A stretch of DNA of 64,000 nt from Rhodamnia argentea (GCF_020921035.1 NC_063156.1:28444283-28508282), one strand, 5' to 3'; counted from the stretch's first letter, positions 13,893-25,790 are shown. Numbers and translations: made by a program. Notes: a model not told the origin generated them from the sequence alone.

Positions 13893-15718
13893 CAATGAGA
13901 TGGCTTACGATAATACTTCTAGAATAGAAGCCAAGTGGTCCCAACAGTGGTTCATGGATGGCCCTGAGGCAGAGCATCCCAGCAAGAAACAGGCCGTAGA
14001 AGTTCCAAGCAACACTTCCTTTTTAGGACTTTTGAGCATGAACTCATCCCCATGGGGCTTTTCTTCTGGTTTTCACACAGTTTCTGCCCCTGCCCATTTT
14101 TCTGAACAACTACTTGATACTGAAACGGCTGGAGCTGTCAAGTATAACGAAAGATGTGCTTCATCTAGTGGCGCGGAAAAACTGAATATAGGGAAAAAAA
14201 TAAATGAAGACCTTTTTCCTAGTAATTCTTCATTTGGCTTGTCGACGTCTCATGTGCCTGAAGTTCCAGGATCAGGGCTTAATTATGGCGGTCTGAGGAA
14301 AGTTAAAGTGAACCATGTTAAGGACTCTGACAATGTGACTCCTTTATCAATGGGACATGGCTATGATAGGGTGGCTTCCAGTGGCATGTTCACAGCTCAA
14401 TCTTTCTGTAAGGAAGAAGAAAATCCTGTATCAACTGCTCTTGCTTCTGGTATGGGAGATGGCAACATCATATCCTCAGCGACTGGTGTTCTGACTGAAA
14501 GCAACAGTGTCATGTCAATCGGGAAACTGTATGAAACTGAAGGTGAGAGTGCTGGGCAGACGTACAAAGGGCATGGTGATGCCATGTCTATTCACGTGGA
14601 TAACAATGTTTTGTCTATGGGTCAAAGTTACAAGGAAGATGATTGTTCCATGTCAACGGGCCATATTTATGGCAAAGGGCATCACATCTCTGTTCCAGCA
14701 GGTAACATCTACAATAATGAAGATAGCAATGGTCTATCCATGTGTAACTCCTATGGTTTAGGGCAAAGCACAATCATATCCTTTGGCAGTCATGACAATG
14801 ATGATGCAAATTCCTCAAGGAGACTGATATACAGTAACAACTTGTTCTGTGGTCTGCCTTCTGCTCAAACATCAGATGCAGTCAATAGCAATCAGTTAAT
14901 TAAGTCAAATAGCGATATTTTTCCTAGCTCTACTTCAGTTGTTGCCTCTGGAATTGAAAATATCTCGCGGAAGAAAGAGGAGCAAAATACTTCTAAGAAA
15001 GGTTCAAATAACTTCCCCTCAAATGTCAGAAGCTTGCTATCAACTGGCATTTTAGATGGGATATCTGTGAAGTATGCTGCATGGTCACGAGAGGTAATGT
15101 CACTTTAGGTGTGTTCACAAATTTTTGACAGTTTCATCTTACAGTGATATGGAGCTGTTTCTTTGTTTAGAAGGAGCTCCGTGGTGTGATTAGTGGTTCT
15201 GGATATTTATGCGGCTGTCAGTCATGCAATTTCACAAAGGTAAGTGCATTTCTCGACTTGTATCTGGTTGAGCTGCTTCTAGGTAATTTAATCTACTGAT
15301 TGAACCGAGGATGAAATGGACTGTTAGGTAATCAATGCGTATGAATTTGAACGACATGCTAGCTGCAAGACCAAACACCCAAATAACCACATATACTTCG
15401 ACAATGGAAAGACCATCTATGGGATTGTTCAGGAACTCAGGAGCACACCCCAAAATATGTTGTTTGAAGTCATGCAAACTATTACCGGTTCGCCAATCAA
15501 TCAAAAATCCTTCCGTCTCTGGAAAGGTAATGCTGACTTCCTTCTCTCATCATTGGCTTTGCTTTAGCATGATGAACTTCGAAGAATCATATGAATTGTT
15601 GTTATCGTCCGATTTTACTATCATCTTTTATAGTCTTCTCAAAAAGCTCAATTTACCCTTTTCAGAGTCATATCTAGCTGCATCCCGAGAACTTCAGCGT
15701 ATATATGGGGAGGATTGA
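12440..15718 (+). CDS. Tify-domain-binding (TDBD) type protein
   Basis: A plant nuclear protein family of poorly known function, recognised by its C-terminal Tify-domain-binding-like domain, the region that in related proteins contacts TIFY/JAZ-type partners. Exons 12440-12442, 13840-15093, 15171-15239, 15328-15526 and 15666-15718 join in frame to 525 aa. The first coding exon holds only ATG, followed directly by GTAGGT; exon 2 then reads SFQNQGFWAGKD, which I recall as the conserved N-terminus of this family. Residues about 150-350 carry loose repeats of the type S-M-G-x-x-Y (SMGHGYD, SIGKLYE, SMGQSYKE, SMCNSYG). The C-terminal domain, about 399-525, contains LLSTGILDGISVKYAAW, SGYLCGCQSC, FERHASCKTKHPNNHIYFDN and ends ASRELQRIYGED. 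The cysteines and histidine may bind zinc. An alternative start is the ATG at 13900 (residue 22). Confidence 0.88.
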
Positions 15719-16728
15719 GCGAAGCAATTGTCGTAATCTGCCTTGTCTAAACTATTATGTAGGTATCCTCGTGATGCTGTTTTCTATATTTAATTCTACT
15801 CGTTATGAATTATGTCAGTTAATCTGATGGAGATGTTTTTCCTGGATTGAGGAACCCTTTTCCTTCTGCGGGGAAGTATGCTTGAGGCGGTACTGACCAG
15901 GGTGTGGTTCTCGAAGCCCCTTTTTGTAACAACTTTTTGTCCACTAAACAAGAGTTGTCATTTGCTCACTGAGTCCTTCGGTTTGCAAGGGCAGTTTTAC
16001 CTGGATAAGTGTCTGCTAAACTTATCCAACCATGACAGCCACATCTGGAAGTTCCACCTATTGTCATGATTTGGTTTTATTCAGCTTTCTTGGGTTTAAC
16101 TTATGGCCGACCCTAGGCAATGGAAAGGAAAATTTTGCACATGCGGTTCTCATGGATGATGTTCAGTGCGGTAAAGCCAGCATGGCATTGGAATGTAGAA
16201 AACATTCTGTGATCAAATGTATTCTTCTCTAGTTTCGCTTCGGTTGTTTAGGTTAACAGGTGAGACTTATTGGTATGAAAACCATTTTGATTACATTGCC
16301 TCTGCGTCCACAGCGACAGGAGCAGTGCTTTAATACAGCACTTAAGAGTGGTTGCACTGGGAGTCGTAGTTATACTTCTCCATGCACAAGTAGATAGTGA
16401 ATTTCGAGAATGAGGGTAAGTTGCTGATAATTCCCGCAAAAACTATCTACGTCTTCTTTCAATGTGATGATCTGTTTTTGCTTTGTCACTGGAGGATTAC
16501 TCTCTGCTCTTCGTTCATCACTCTTGATGGAAGTACCAAGTATGATACATCCGACAAGACTCTCAGATGCTTTTTAGTTTGTTTTGCAAGCAACTTCGTT
16601 GTTTTCTTTGAAAATCGTTATCTGGAAAGATGGTCTCTTGCCCCTTGTATGGTAACTTTAAACGCAAAGGGAATAGCTAAGTTCTCTTGTATTTGATTTT
16701 TAGTTTTGATGGCGAATTCTTCTAGGAT
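15719..16728. other. 3' UTR and spacer after the TDBD gene
   Basis: AT-moderate DNA without a convincing gene. The first few hundred bases probably are 3' UTR. Short open frames here have no recognisable similarity and irregular codon use. Confidence 0.4.
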
Positions 16729-16773
16729 CTCTCTCTCTCTCTCTCTCTCTCGAGAGAGAGAGAGAGAGAGAGA
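16729..16773. repeat. Palindromic (CT)n-CG-(AG)n microsatellite
   Basis: About 23 nt of CT repeat run into about 22 nt of GA repeat, centred on CTCGAG at about 16749-16754. The result is a near-perfect inverted repeat of about 45 bp able to form a hairpin or cruciform. Simple repeats usually expand in one phase, so a strand-switching arrangement is unusual. Confidence 0.95.
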
Positions 16774-17061
16774 AAGGGAGAGAGGTTTAACATTAAAAAA
16801 TTTCAGCTTTAGACGAACAGCGGTAGACCTCACTCGGTTACGTTCTGATTGCACCCTGTTTGGAAAGACTGGTCGAACCACCTAGTTTTGAAAAGCGCTG
16901 TTCAAGGAAGATCGAAAATGGTAATTCATTCATTCAAAAGAATTCTCTCGCGTCTTGGTAGAGCCTACCTCTTGCTATGGGCTGCCTTTTCTTTTAAATC
17001 TTAATCCTAGCTTCTATCATAGCCGCCTCCTGTCGCTGCTTTCGTCCTTCTTGCCCGTGTT

Positions 17062-17540
17062 TTGTTGATCATGCTCTCTGTGCCGGAGGAAGGACTTGCT
17101 GCTGATGCCGGAGTTGAGGCTTATGCTGCAAGCTGTAATGCGAATGGCGTCATTACAGCTGACAAACAGAGGGAATGTAGCCTCACCTTATTGGGGAAAT
17201 TTACGCTGAATCTTCTTATTGAGGGGAGGCGGTTCGACGAGTAGCTGATAAAATGGGGCCAGTCTTGGATGCGGCTTTGGAGTCGAAAGGAGTTAACACC
17301 AATAAAGTACGGTAGAGCTAGAATAAATCTCTCGCTCTTTTCACCTTCAAAACGGGGAGTTTTATCGACTTATGATGGAGATGCTTCGTGGTTCAATACC
17401 TATGATGAAGGGCTGCCGCATTTTTTGTTTCCTGTGGGAGAATGGAATATTATGCAAGGTAAGATGAGGAAGTTCCTTTTAGAGGGGAATAGATGCAAAC
17501 GATTGCACAAAGGGTCCTTGGCTTGGGGCTGAAGTTGAGG
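17062..17540 (+). pseudogene. Possible LINE ORF1 (DUF4283-like) remnant
   Basis: Reading frames here give LTLLGKFTLNLLIEGRRFDE, then after a stop and frame change RINLSLFSPSKRGVLSTYD and WFNTYDEGL. The order LxGK..., a gap, then F/L-SPSKR-V-L...-W-F-N resembles the DUF4283 nucleic-acid-binding domain found at the start of plant LINE ORF1 proteins. Stops and a frame break show it is not intact. The match rests on general pattern only and could be chance; no zinc knuckle or reverse transcriptase follows. Confidence 0.28.
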
Positions 17541-18251
17541 ACTTAAGCTCTTGTTGGCATATTTTCTATGTTAAGGACAAACCAATATGTGACGAAACTG
17601 AGGTAGTGCCACAAACACCATGACACCAGATGCAGAATGTCCCTTATAAAGAAGCACTTGCAGAAAATGCACACTGCACAGATTCATCCACAACCAGAAA
17701 AAGCTCAAGCTGTTTTGGCAGAGTGAGAAAAGTGAGGGCGGCACTGATCCACTCATTGCTGGAGGAACTGGAGCGTCTTCTAAAAGAGGGAAATTTAGTA
17801 TGTACAGTGTCTTCTAAAAGACAGAGGAGGTGGAGACAGGCGGCGATTGGGTGGCCGGTGGCGATGGTGGCAATTGGCAGTGGTGGAGACTAGTGGGGGC
17901 GATGGGCGGTGGTGGAGACCGGCGGTGGCGGTGGCGACCAAAGGCGGTGGCGACCAAAGGCGGGGACGAATGGTGGACTCATGGTTGTAAAGACGAGTAT
18001 TGAGTAACACTGAATTCATTTTTAAAAATGACATTGTTTCCCTTTGATTGATTATTTTCTTTGAGTGAGCTTATTTCTTAAAATTGTTTTCGGGAACAAA
18101 GAAACAATTTTTTTTGGCTTCTTGTTTTTGTTCCAAATCTGTTCCTATTTGTTCTCGGGAGCAGAAAAATTATCAAACAGAATCTGTTCTGAGGAATAAA
18201 AGAATAAGAATCAGAGAATCTGGAGTGTTACCAAACCGATTCTAGATAACT
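17541..18251. other. Spacer with GGTGGCGG-rich stretch
   Basis: Positions 17820-17970 are a GC-rich imperfect repeat of GGCGGTGG/GGTGGAGAC units. From about 18000 to 18250 the sequence is AT-rich with repeated TTGTTC and GGGAACAAA/GGGAGCAGAAA words, suggesting a worn MITE, but I could not define ends. Confidence 0.4.
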
Positions 18252-18590
18252 CTCAAGCTTATATTTAAATGGGATTTATTATTTCTTGTTCAACATATTT
18301 GGGTCCACAAGGACCAGGCCGAGAAAGACTAATTTTTGTACATGATGGATCAACTCAACCTCGTCCTTTACAGTGTCCGGCCCAATGCGAGTTAATACAT
18401 TGTCTTGATACAAAAGTTGGGCCCAAACAAAAGAAAAAAATAGACAGTGTTGGGCAGATTTTCATCTACTTGTGATTTCTATTTTTCATTCTCCCTAAAA
18501 AAAAAAATCTGCCATTTTAAAAATGAAAGTGCAAGCATCATAAAATCTTGTAAAAGAAGAATCAAAAGTGAAGAGTCGAAGTCACCGATT
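18252..18590 (+). repeat. Dispersed repeat R, copy 1
   Basis: Similar in order and sequence to 34290-34700: both contain ATTTAAAT..GGATTTA, GTTCAACATAT, ACAAGGACCAGGCCGAGA, GTTGGGCCCAAACAAAAGA and GATTTTCATCTACT. The copies differ at roughly a quarter of positions by eye. No terminal structure or coding domain was recognised, so the class of repeat is unknown. It lies just downstream of the WAT1-like gene. Confidence 0.75.
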
Positions 18591-18762
18591 CACGTTGCTT
18601 TCTGTGAAAACATCGAGGTACCATGGTATGTACATAATTCGAAGGTTCGAATAACGTTGACAATTGCAAAGATTGTTTATCGAAAACACGACTAATCAGG
18701 TCGAATATTCTTAATTAGTATACTTTATGTCGCTACAAAATGTCATACCTACGAATGACCGA

Positions 18763-20952
18763 TCATTTTCCGTTAGTTTCCGGAGTTCCTTTGTCGTTAC
18801 ACGTACTAATCTTGATTATCTCATGACTAGAGTTCTCCTTCCCGTTGCCTCCGGGGTCATCCAAGTTTGTCGGCAACGCTTTCTGCTTGTCTAACAGCGA
18901 AGAGGAAGATGCGTAGTCCTTGCTTTTGCCCCACACAACAAGGTATAAACCGGCCACGATGACGACGGCGCCGATAACCCTAATTTAACAAGATCGATTG
19001 GCATAGTATACTTTTGGAAATTAGGGGAGAATTTTGATGAGGAAGAAGAAAGTACCTTCCCAAGAAAAGCCGCTCAGCTAAGATGAAGGTACTCAAAACA
19101 GCGACGATCACCATGCCTAGAGGACTAAAGGCTGTGACAAAAACCGGCCCTCTGTCTTTCATGACCACACCTTGAATGTAGTAAGCCACTCCCGAGCACA
19201 TTATTCCCTGCATTTACCGATCATGGTATAACTCACATGCATGTGCTAAAACTAACAAAGGAATAAATAAGGAAGACATTATATAGCCTGGGTTCAATCG
19301 ATGTCCTAAGGAATTTCATAATGAAGGATCACCAACAACAAGAAGTGATAATAGTGGAAGAGATCACAACTCATCACTTAATTTTCGTAAGTTAGTTTGG
19401 AGAGGAAAACGGCTGACAATGGTGAAGTTGCGAGTGCTTACGCTGTAGACAGCGGCGAGTAAATTGGTGTCCCACCGGATGGACCAAACGGCGACGTTTC
19501 CTCTTTCCATGACTAGAGCCACGACGGCGCCCTCTGCTGTCCCCAAAAAGCATACCCAAGCCGTGAGAGAGAGCTCGGAGGGATATGTTTCTAGTGTTAT
19601 CGCCTGTTAGAAATTACGAAGAAACCAGAACAGTGCAAATTAGTGTGCTACTGTTGTTTATGATTAGGCTTTTGACCCCCAAAAAAAAAAAAAAATGACA
19701 CTGTGCCGTTCTCTGAGAGCTTCTCTTTTGAGAGCGTGAGACACTAATTTGGATAAACTTAAATTTACCTACTGATCCGATACGAGAAGACCGACTAGAT
19801 TAAGATCAATTACTTGGAGAACCATGAAGCAAGCCCAGCTGAAGCATCCAACAGTGATCATGAGAGAACCCTTGATGGAGTTCTTGAGGCTAATCCCACC
19901 ATGAGAACTCCCATTCGGGATGTTGCTGGAGGCCGTCCCTCCTCCTCCTGTCCAAAATAGTTCGAGAGCGGGGCCTTTGATTAGCGTCATTGTCATGGCT
20001 CCGGCGACCGTTGCTAGTGTACCAAGGACCTTGGCTTGGCTCCGAACGCTCTTCACTTTAATCTTCTCAAGCCTATGCCAACAGTGATTGAAAAGCCATT
20101 AATTGTCTTCAAAAGCTAAACCATAGCCATTATCAAAAGGAAGGTCAGACCTTACGGTGAAACAACTATCATATTGTGTTCTTGATGGATAGAGTTCATT
20201 ACAGTTCTCCAAAAGTAGAAAAATTGGTTGTTGTTCTGTTGGGTATGTACGTTGGACCAAGATTGGATCCAATTTTAGCAAAAAATTTAGCATATATTGA
20301 TATTTTTTTGTGGTGAAAAGTCGATATTATTGTGAAAAGAGTCATAAGATCCAATGGGAATGATGTAGTGATCCGCTTGTATCGAGAGCAGACACGTTCA
20401 TTACCGCATGATCCAAGCCATGACGAAGGTGATGGCCGGAAGAATGTTGCACATGGCTGCTGCAAATGTCGCCGTCGTGTGCTTCAACCCCAAAAAGTAC
20501 AAGTTCTGGTCGATGACTGGCCTGAGGGAGAGAAGAATGAAACCACATGCCAAAGGTGGTCACGAACAATTTCTGATGAAACCTTACGATTGTGTAATTT
20601 GTGGCGATAATAGTAAGTTAATTAAGTTACTTACTCCAGTAAGCTAAGCACCATCAGTTTGACGAAGATGGGGAGTGTCATTTTCGGCCTCGTTTTCCTG
20701 AGGAAGAAACGTTAACATGATCAATTAATCCAAAGTCAAGACTTCACGTTTAACCAACACTAGACGAAGCAAGGAGAACGTGGAAGCGTTGGCCCAATAA
20801 AAGTCGCTCGATGAAACAACAAGGACGTATGGAAAGACGCCGCCCATAAAGTTATCAAAGCTTGTCATCGATACGGGGAACATCGTCGAGCGGGAACGAA
20901 TTCGTAAAAAGCACTCAAATGTTTCTCACATGTACTAGTTTTGATTATATGG

Positions 20953-20986
<34 letters not shown>

Positions 20987-21196
20987 CTTGTCTAGGACGA
21001 TGGCGAAAGGGACAATGACGATGGTGGCGACGGCGTGGCGGTAGACGATGAACACGTAGCTACTCATGCCCTTGTTTAGGGCAACCTTGCAAAGGATGTC
21101 CATCCCCGCCAGCCCGAACTGCAAGAACAGCACAGCGAGGAAGGGCTTCAACGTGTGAAACAAACCCTTCATGTCCATTGCTTTGCTCATGATCAT
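18763..21196 (-). CDS. WAT1-related (nodulin MtN21/EamA) transporter
   Basis: A ten-helix drug/metabolite-superfamily membrane protein; family members move auxin, amino acids or other small solutes at the tonoplast or plasma membrane. Exons on the minus strand, high to low: 21196-20988, 20697-20635, 20521-20405, 20072-19814, 19603-19442, 19207-19056, 18979-18763; all join in frame with GT...AG introns. From ATG at 21178 the protein is 386 aa, normal for the family. Typical blocks are LKPFLAVLFLQFGLAGMDIL, MSSYVFIVYRHAVAT, RPKMTLPIF, DQNLYFLGLKHTTATFA, ELSLTAWVCFLGTAEGAVV, SGVAYYIQGVVMKDRGPVF and AFSPLGMVIVAVLST. The C-terminal tail is hydrophilic and ends with stop at 18763-18765. In-frame ATGs at 21196, 21190 and 21178 compete as starts; the last has the best context. 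Substrate cannot be told from sequence. Confidence 0.95.
20956..20984. repeat. (GA)n microsatellite at WAT1 intron 1 donor
   Basis: About 14 GA units begin right at the 5' splice site of intron 1 of the minus-strand WAT1-like gene; as read on the transcript, the donor GTCCCT is followed at once by a (CT)n tract. Length variation here could affect splicing, but that is inference. Confidence 0.9.
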
Positions 21197-21686
21197 ATAT
21201 CTTCTCTCTCGCGCTGTCTTGGCAATGAAAACTTTCAACCCTTTTAAATACAACGCCCTTGTCCCTAAAGTCAAGAGAATATTCTGCAACAGAAATATTC
21301 ATGTTCACACACTTTTTGATAAGCCCAGGGGCTCCACTGGGAATCGAGGAAAACACAATTGTCACTCTAATTTGCCAACCGAGACGTGGGCTTTGGCCAA
21401 GAACAAGAGAGTGATCCCTTCGCGCAATTTTAGCTTAATGGTTGTGGTTTTGTGGGGGTTTGAGGGTCAGTGGGAGGGGAATTAGTGCTCAATTCTAGAA
21501 CTTAATGGTAATGGATGTTGCGTCACTCATTAGGCTGATTTTGATATAATAATTCGAATCCCTCATACTTTTTCCATGACCGATATTGCTTCTATAAATC
21601 CTTGTTTGTTTAATTTAAGTGACGACCCGTGTGTTTGGAGTAAACTTTGCACTGCAAGAATTTGCCACAGTCACGATAAACGTGTG
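21197..21686 (-). promoter_or_regulatory. 5' region of the WAT1-like gene
   Basis: Upstream of the minus-strand transporter. It should contain the leader and core promoter, but no clear TATA box or other element could be assigned with confidence. Confidence 0.35.
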
Positions 21687-21805
21687 TGTTGAAAGTATCC
21701 CACATCACATGTATACGGGTTCATTTGGTTTTTATATACACTTGTGTCTCTTCACTTAATGGCTTAAGTTTTTTGCCTCGGATGTTCAAATATGGTGTCA
21801 TAGCC
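21687..21805 (+). mobile_element. Short LTR-like remnant with tRNA-type PBS
   Basis: Begins TGTTGAAAGTATCCCACATC, a start shared with many small plant LTRs, and about 105 bp later has TGGTGTCATAGCC (21793-21805), close to the initiator-Met primer-binding site TGGTATCAGAGC. No coding region follows. This suggests a decayed small LTR retroelement (TRIM-like). The second LTR was not found. Confidence 0.45.
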
Positions 21806-24444
21806 AGGATCTACCCTCAGTTTATTTCGCGTGTGGTTGCCTATCTGTTCGAAAGAAGAGAGAATTGAGGTGATGTCTTCATTGGTTTTTTCTGTTGGCC
21901 TGGCCTTTGCCCTTTCCAAAGCACACTAATTTGATGACGAGGAGGGTGTTTTAAACTCGTGAATTTCTGTAACTGAAAAACTTCTTTTTCAACGATTTTT
22001 GGCATGCTTTGCAATTCATGTGTTTGCATTTAGTTAATCGATCGTGTACGGGTCCGACCAGATAAAGCGTGGAAAACATGGGGATCATTCACATGTTCTT
22101 TGTTCACAGATGCAACCTTTTTCAGCACAAATTAATCCGACCTATGTGACTTCGAAGGGGCGGACATTGCAGAAGTAGAGAGATCTTTAATTTTTTTGAT
22201 ACGTATTAAGGTTTATGCATATGAAATTATAGTTTCAATTTTACATAATTCCATAATTACTTGGGAGACAGCGCATGTCATGTAATAAAAATTCGGCAAA
22301 CTTGAGATATGCGGTTCCTATATTGATGCCGTTGCGGAGGCGGACGTGTGTGTTTTGGGTGATGTTGAACGAACCAAGGATATATCATAGCATAAAGGAT
22401 GCACTACCAGCCAATGATTATGATCGGGATTGGCGAAATTCACCACTGAGACTCAAAGGATGAACAGCACGCCAAGGATAAAGGACTTCGGAATAGGAAA
22501 GCTCACAACTAAGGCCTAAAAGAAAATTGAGATAGGAGTAATCTACCCTCCAAAGATTTTCATTCACACAAAAGAAAATCTCATACATTTTTGTTTATTA
22601 AAATGGTCTGCCTTACAATTGAGAATTTTCATGCAGAGGAACTTTTATATAGGAAATAGACTAAGTACGCAAGACTTGGGAACATGGGCACCAAAAAACA
22701 CATTAAGGATCTATGAATTAGAAAATGCAATAAAACACCTAGAGTTTTGAACTTGGACTCTTGAGACCCACAACACAATTAAGACTCTTAAAACCAATAC
22801 TTTGACCAAATGCAAAGTAATTAAACTAAGACCCTACATTCGTTCACCCTTTTTAACCAGAAAATAACCATCTCAGCAGATCAACGAATATCTAAGGAAA
22901 TTGCTCAGAATATCCTCACATCGATATGCTGCTCATTGGCTTTGAATTCGGCAACTAGTCTGGTGGAATAGAACTTAATTGTCAAGGGAAGAATCGTTAA
23001 CTCTTTAATTGTTAGATTGGTAGTCAATTGGCAATCATTCTTGCGTATTGATAACCAGCATGTATAATTGCTATGCACGTCGATCGATCAACCGACAATA
23101 GTAACCTTGGAACCATTGAAGCATGTTGTGGCCAATGTGGTTCTTTTTATAAAGGATTAAAGACTGAGGTGGATCCGTCGACAAGTTTGGAATGGAGCTT
23201 GAGAGTTGATCGATAGAGCTCGATGCTCTTGCATCATATATACATAAGTCTATAGTCAATCTCTGAAGAAATATGTTTCAAATATTTACTTGGTCAAGCT
23301 GGTGTCCTACCTCATGATAAGTTTTGCGCAAAATTCTATGTGAAATTACTCGAAGACACTAATACCGAACTTAACAAACAATTTCGTAGCGAAGAACAAA
23401 ATCTTATTAAAATGTAAGTCAATTTTCCTTGGATTCTGAAACTTCAAAAAAATTGTTGCAGGGAGAAAGAAGGAAGAGGAGAATAGTTTTGTCGAGAGAA
23501 AATAGAGGAAAAATATGCCTAATCAATTTAAATTGTTAACTAACTTATTAAACGTTCTCACCTTCCCAAAAAATTATAGGATTAGGTGCACGAATATAAG
23601 GAAATAAAGAGTAAAGGCAAAAAAGAGAAATCGAGATATAAGGTTTATCACGGTTCACCCTTAAATTAGGATTATATCCAACATGTGCTTCATTGTAATT
23701 TGCGCACTCTACCTCTTTGTTATAACTCTCAATCACAAAAGAAAGAGATTATATATAACAGTGGTTATTCGCAGGATCACCGTGCCTTCTTGTCGATGGG
23801 AGGAGTATGAACAATATCCTAGCAAAAAGAAGGTAAAAAAAAAGTATGCTCCCGACAAGTCACTTCATACTGTTTTTCATAGTTCGCATGGACGTATCGT
23901 GCATTGCCTCTAGTCATCCTTAATGCAAAACTAGATCATTCTTTCACATTGTTGCTTTAATTCCGCTACTTGCATGGCTTTCATTTCCAAATAATTGTTA
24001 CCACCCACCATCCGCCATATATCTCTTTTTGCCCCCACTTCTCCCACTTCCCTGTTCTCTCTGGCCACTAACTTCTGCTAATGCACAACTTCCAAGCCAG
24101 CTTTCTCATTCATACACCATTGATTAATATTCTTGTGCACACTCAAATCTGTTTGTTTAATCGCGGGTGTTCACCTCTATTTTTGGGGGTCGGAAAGCAA
24201 TGCATGGTCAAAGATTGCATTATAAGATTTAGCAAATCGGACGGCCCCGCCACCACCCATGGTGTCCGCTTGTGGGGGGTTTTGTTTCCTTGTGCTTTAT
24301 CTTTTGCTCAATGCAATGTGGCATATGAGTAATGTATCACTCTCTCTTGCCTTGTTCCTTCTTAGCCTCATGATTTAGGTTTTTTTTTTTTTTTTTGGTT
24401 TTCCAAAGGGTGGTGTGGGTCAAATGGTACAATCATGAAGAGAC
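21806..24444. other. Gene-free AT-rich region
   Basis: No intact gene was recognised. Stretches near 22500-22850 and 23620-23800 (for example TTTATCACGGTTCACCCTTA) resemble worn LTR-retrotransposon leader or LTR sequence, but no ends, primer sites or protein domains were found. An A/T-rich tract lies at 24381-24397. Confidence 0.4.
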
Positions 24445-24580
24445 TGTTGGAGTTATCCCACATCGATTGTGAAAGACGCTAGTGGTCGGTCGGTTTATAT
24501 GTATGAGGAAAAACCTCATTCTTTGAGCTAGTTTTTGGAGAGAGAGAGACATAATACCACCCAATATTGATATCAGAGCT
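24445..24580 (+). mobile_element. Short LTR-like remnant with tRNA-type PBS
   Basis: Starts TGTTGGAGTTATCCCACATC, much like the remnant at 21687, and about 120 bp later has GATATCAGAGCTC, one mismatch from the initiator-Met primer-binding core. The small LTR size fits a TRIM-type element. No gag or pol sequence follows, so at most one end survives. Confidence 0.5.
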
Positions 24581-25132
24581 CATGTTACCAACGAGTCTCG
24601 ATCTAATCGGAGCTCCGATCCAAGCCCATTGTGCATTTTTATTTTATTTTATTAAGCCGAGGATGAGAAGTGCTGTCTGATTGTATGCTTTTGTGATGCG
24701 GGGGTCTCTCTGACCGGAGGTAGAAAAGGCACACAGAATGATAAAAGGGCGGTGAAGTGTCGGAATGAAAAGGAGAGGAGGAATACTTTCGTATTGTTTT
24801 TTTTAAGGCCTAAAAGTTTATTGTTATAGTATTCTATTTTTCACGGGATGATAAAGGAAAGGGAGGAATGATTGGCACTAGCGACTTCCTTCCTTTGGAC
24901 ATTACCATCGGAGTTTCATTCCGCTGCGAAATTTGTTCCGATTTAGCATACCATCTTCGAACGGAACGTCCGAGGTTAACAATCCGGTCACCGCAAGTTT
25001 ATTGACGAGGTTTTGGCGGTCGGAATGTCTTTCCGCATGAAAGAATATCAAAGCTACGCTAAGCAACATGAAATTTAGCTCGTCGCTATTTATTTTAATA
25101 AGATTTTCATTTCATTTCCAGTAAAAAAAACA
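24581..25132. other. Spacer, nothing recognised
   Basis: Mixed AT-rich DNA after the LTR-like remnant. A few words recur (TTTCCG, CGGAATG), but there is no definable element or gene. Confidence 0.35.
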
Positions 25133-25142
25133 GTTTTCGCTA

Positions 25143-25780
25143 AGGAAAGTAACCAAAAAAGTCCAAACCTATTGCAATTGTATCAATTCAGTCATATTTA
25201 CCAATTGAGTCCTAAATATTTTGTATTTGTACCAATTCGGTCTACCCGATTAACTTTGGCGGGCTGACATTAACGAGAATAATTTGTAATATCATTCTAA
25301 TATTTTTTTTCAAATTATTTGTATATTTTTTTCTTTTCTTTCTCTTTTTTTCTTCATCTTCTTCCTCTAGCAGTTCGTCGGATCTCGATGACCCGCAAAA
25401 GGAAAAGACCGGCAAGGTCGACCTCATCGGCCTCTAGAGAGCTCACCCTTGCTGGCCACCGACGACGACGAGGTCAAAGGACAGCGAGGGCGTGCCTCGT
25501 TGTCGCTGGGAGAGGTCGGCTTTCATCTCCGGCTAATGGCCGAGGTTCGACGATCGGAAGAAGGAAGAAAAAAAGAGAAAATAAATAAAAATAATTTTAA
25601 AAAATATTTAAATATTATTAAAATTGTCCACGTCGTTGTTGGGCAACTAAAGTTGATTAGATAGATTGAAATGGCATAAATGCAAGATATTTATGATTCA
25701 ATCGGCAAAAAAAAAAAAAAGTTGAGAATTGAATTTGCATAATTACAATAGATTTAGGACTTTTTTTTGGTAATTCTTCC
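25143..25780. mobile_element. Mutator-like MITE, family A copy 1
   Basis: Terminal inverted repeats: the left end reads GGAAAGTAACCAAAAAAGTC and continues AAACCTATTGCAATTG; the right end is the reverse complement type, ending GACTTTTTTTTGGTAATTCTT. The flanks carry a 10-bp direct repeat GTTTTCGCTA at 25133-25142 and 25781-25790, fitting Mutator-type insertion. The interior has a GC-rich core at about 25375-25560. No transposase is encoded. Copies 2-4 are at 31903, 40457 and about 58470. Confidence 0.88.
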
Positions 25781-25790
25781 GTTTTCGCTA

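Noticed and set aside
24421-24600. Cassandra-type TRIM with 5S-like promoter
   Set aside because: The LTR-like start and primer site fit a TRIM, but I found no 5S rRNA-like internal block within the LTR.
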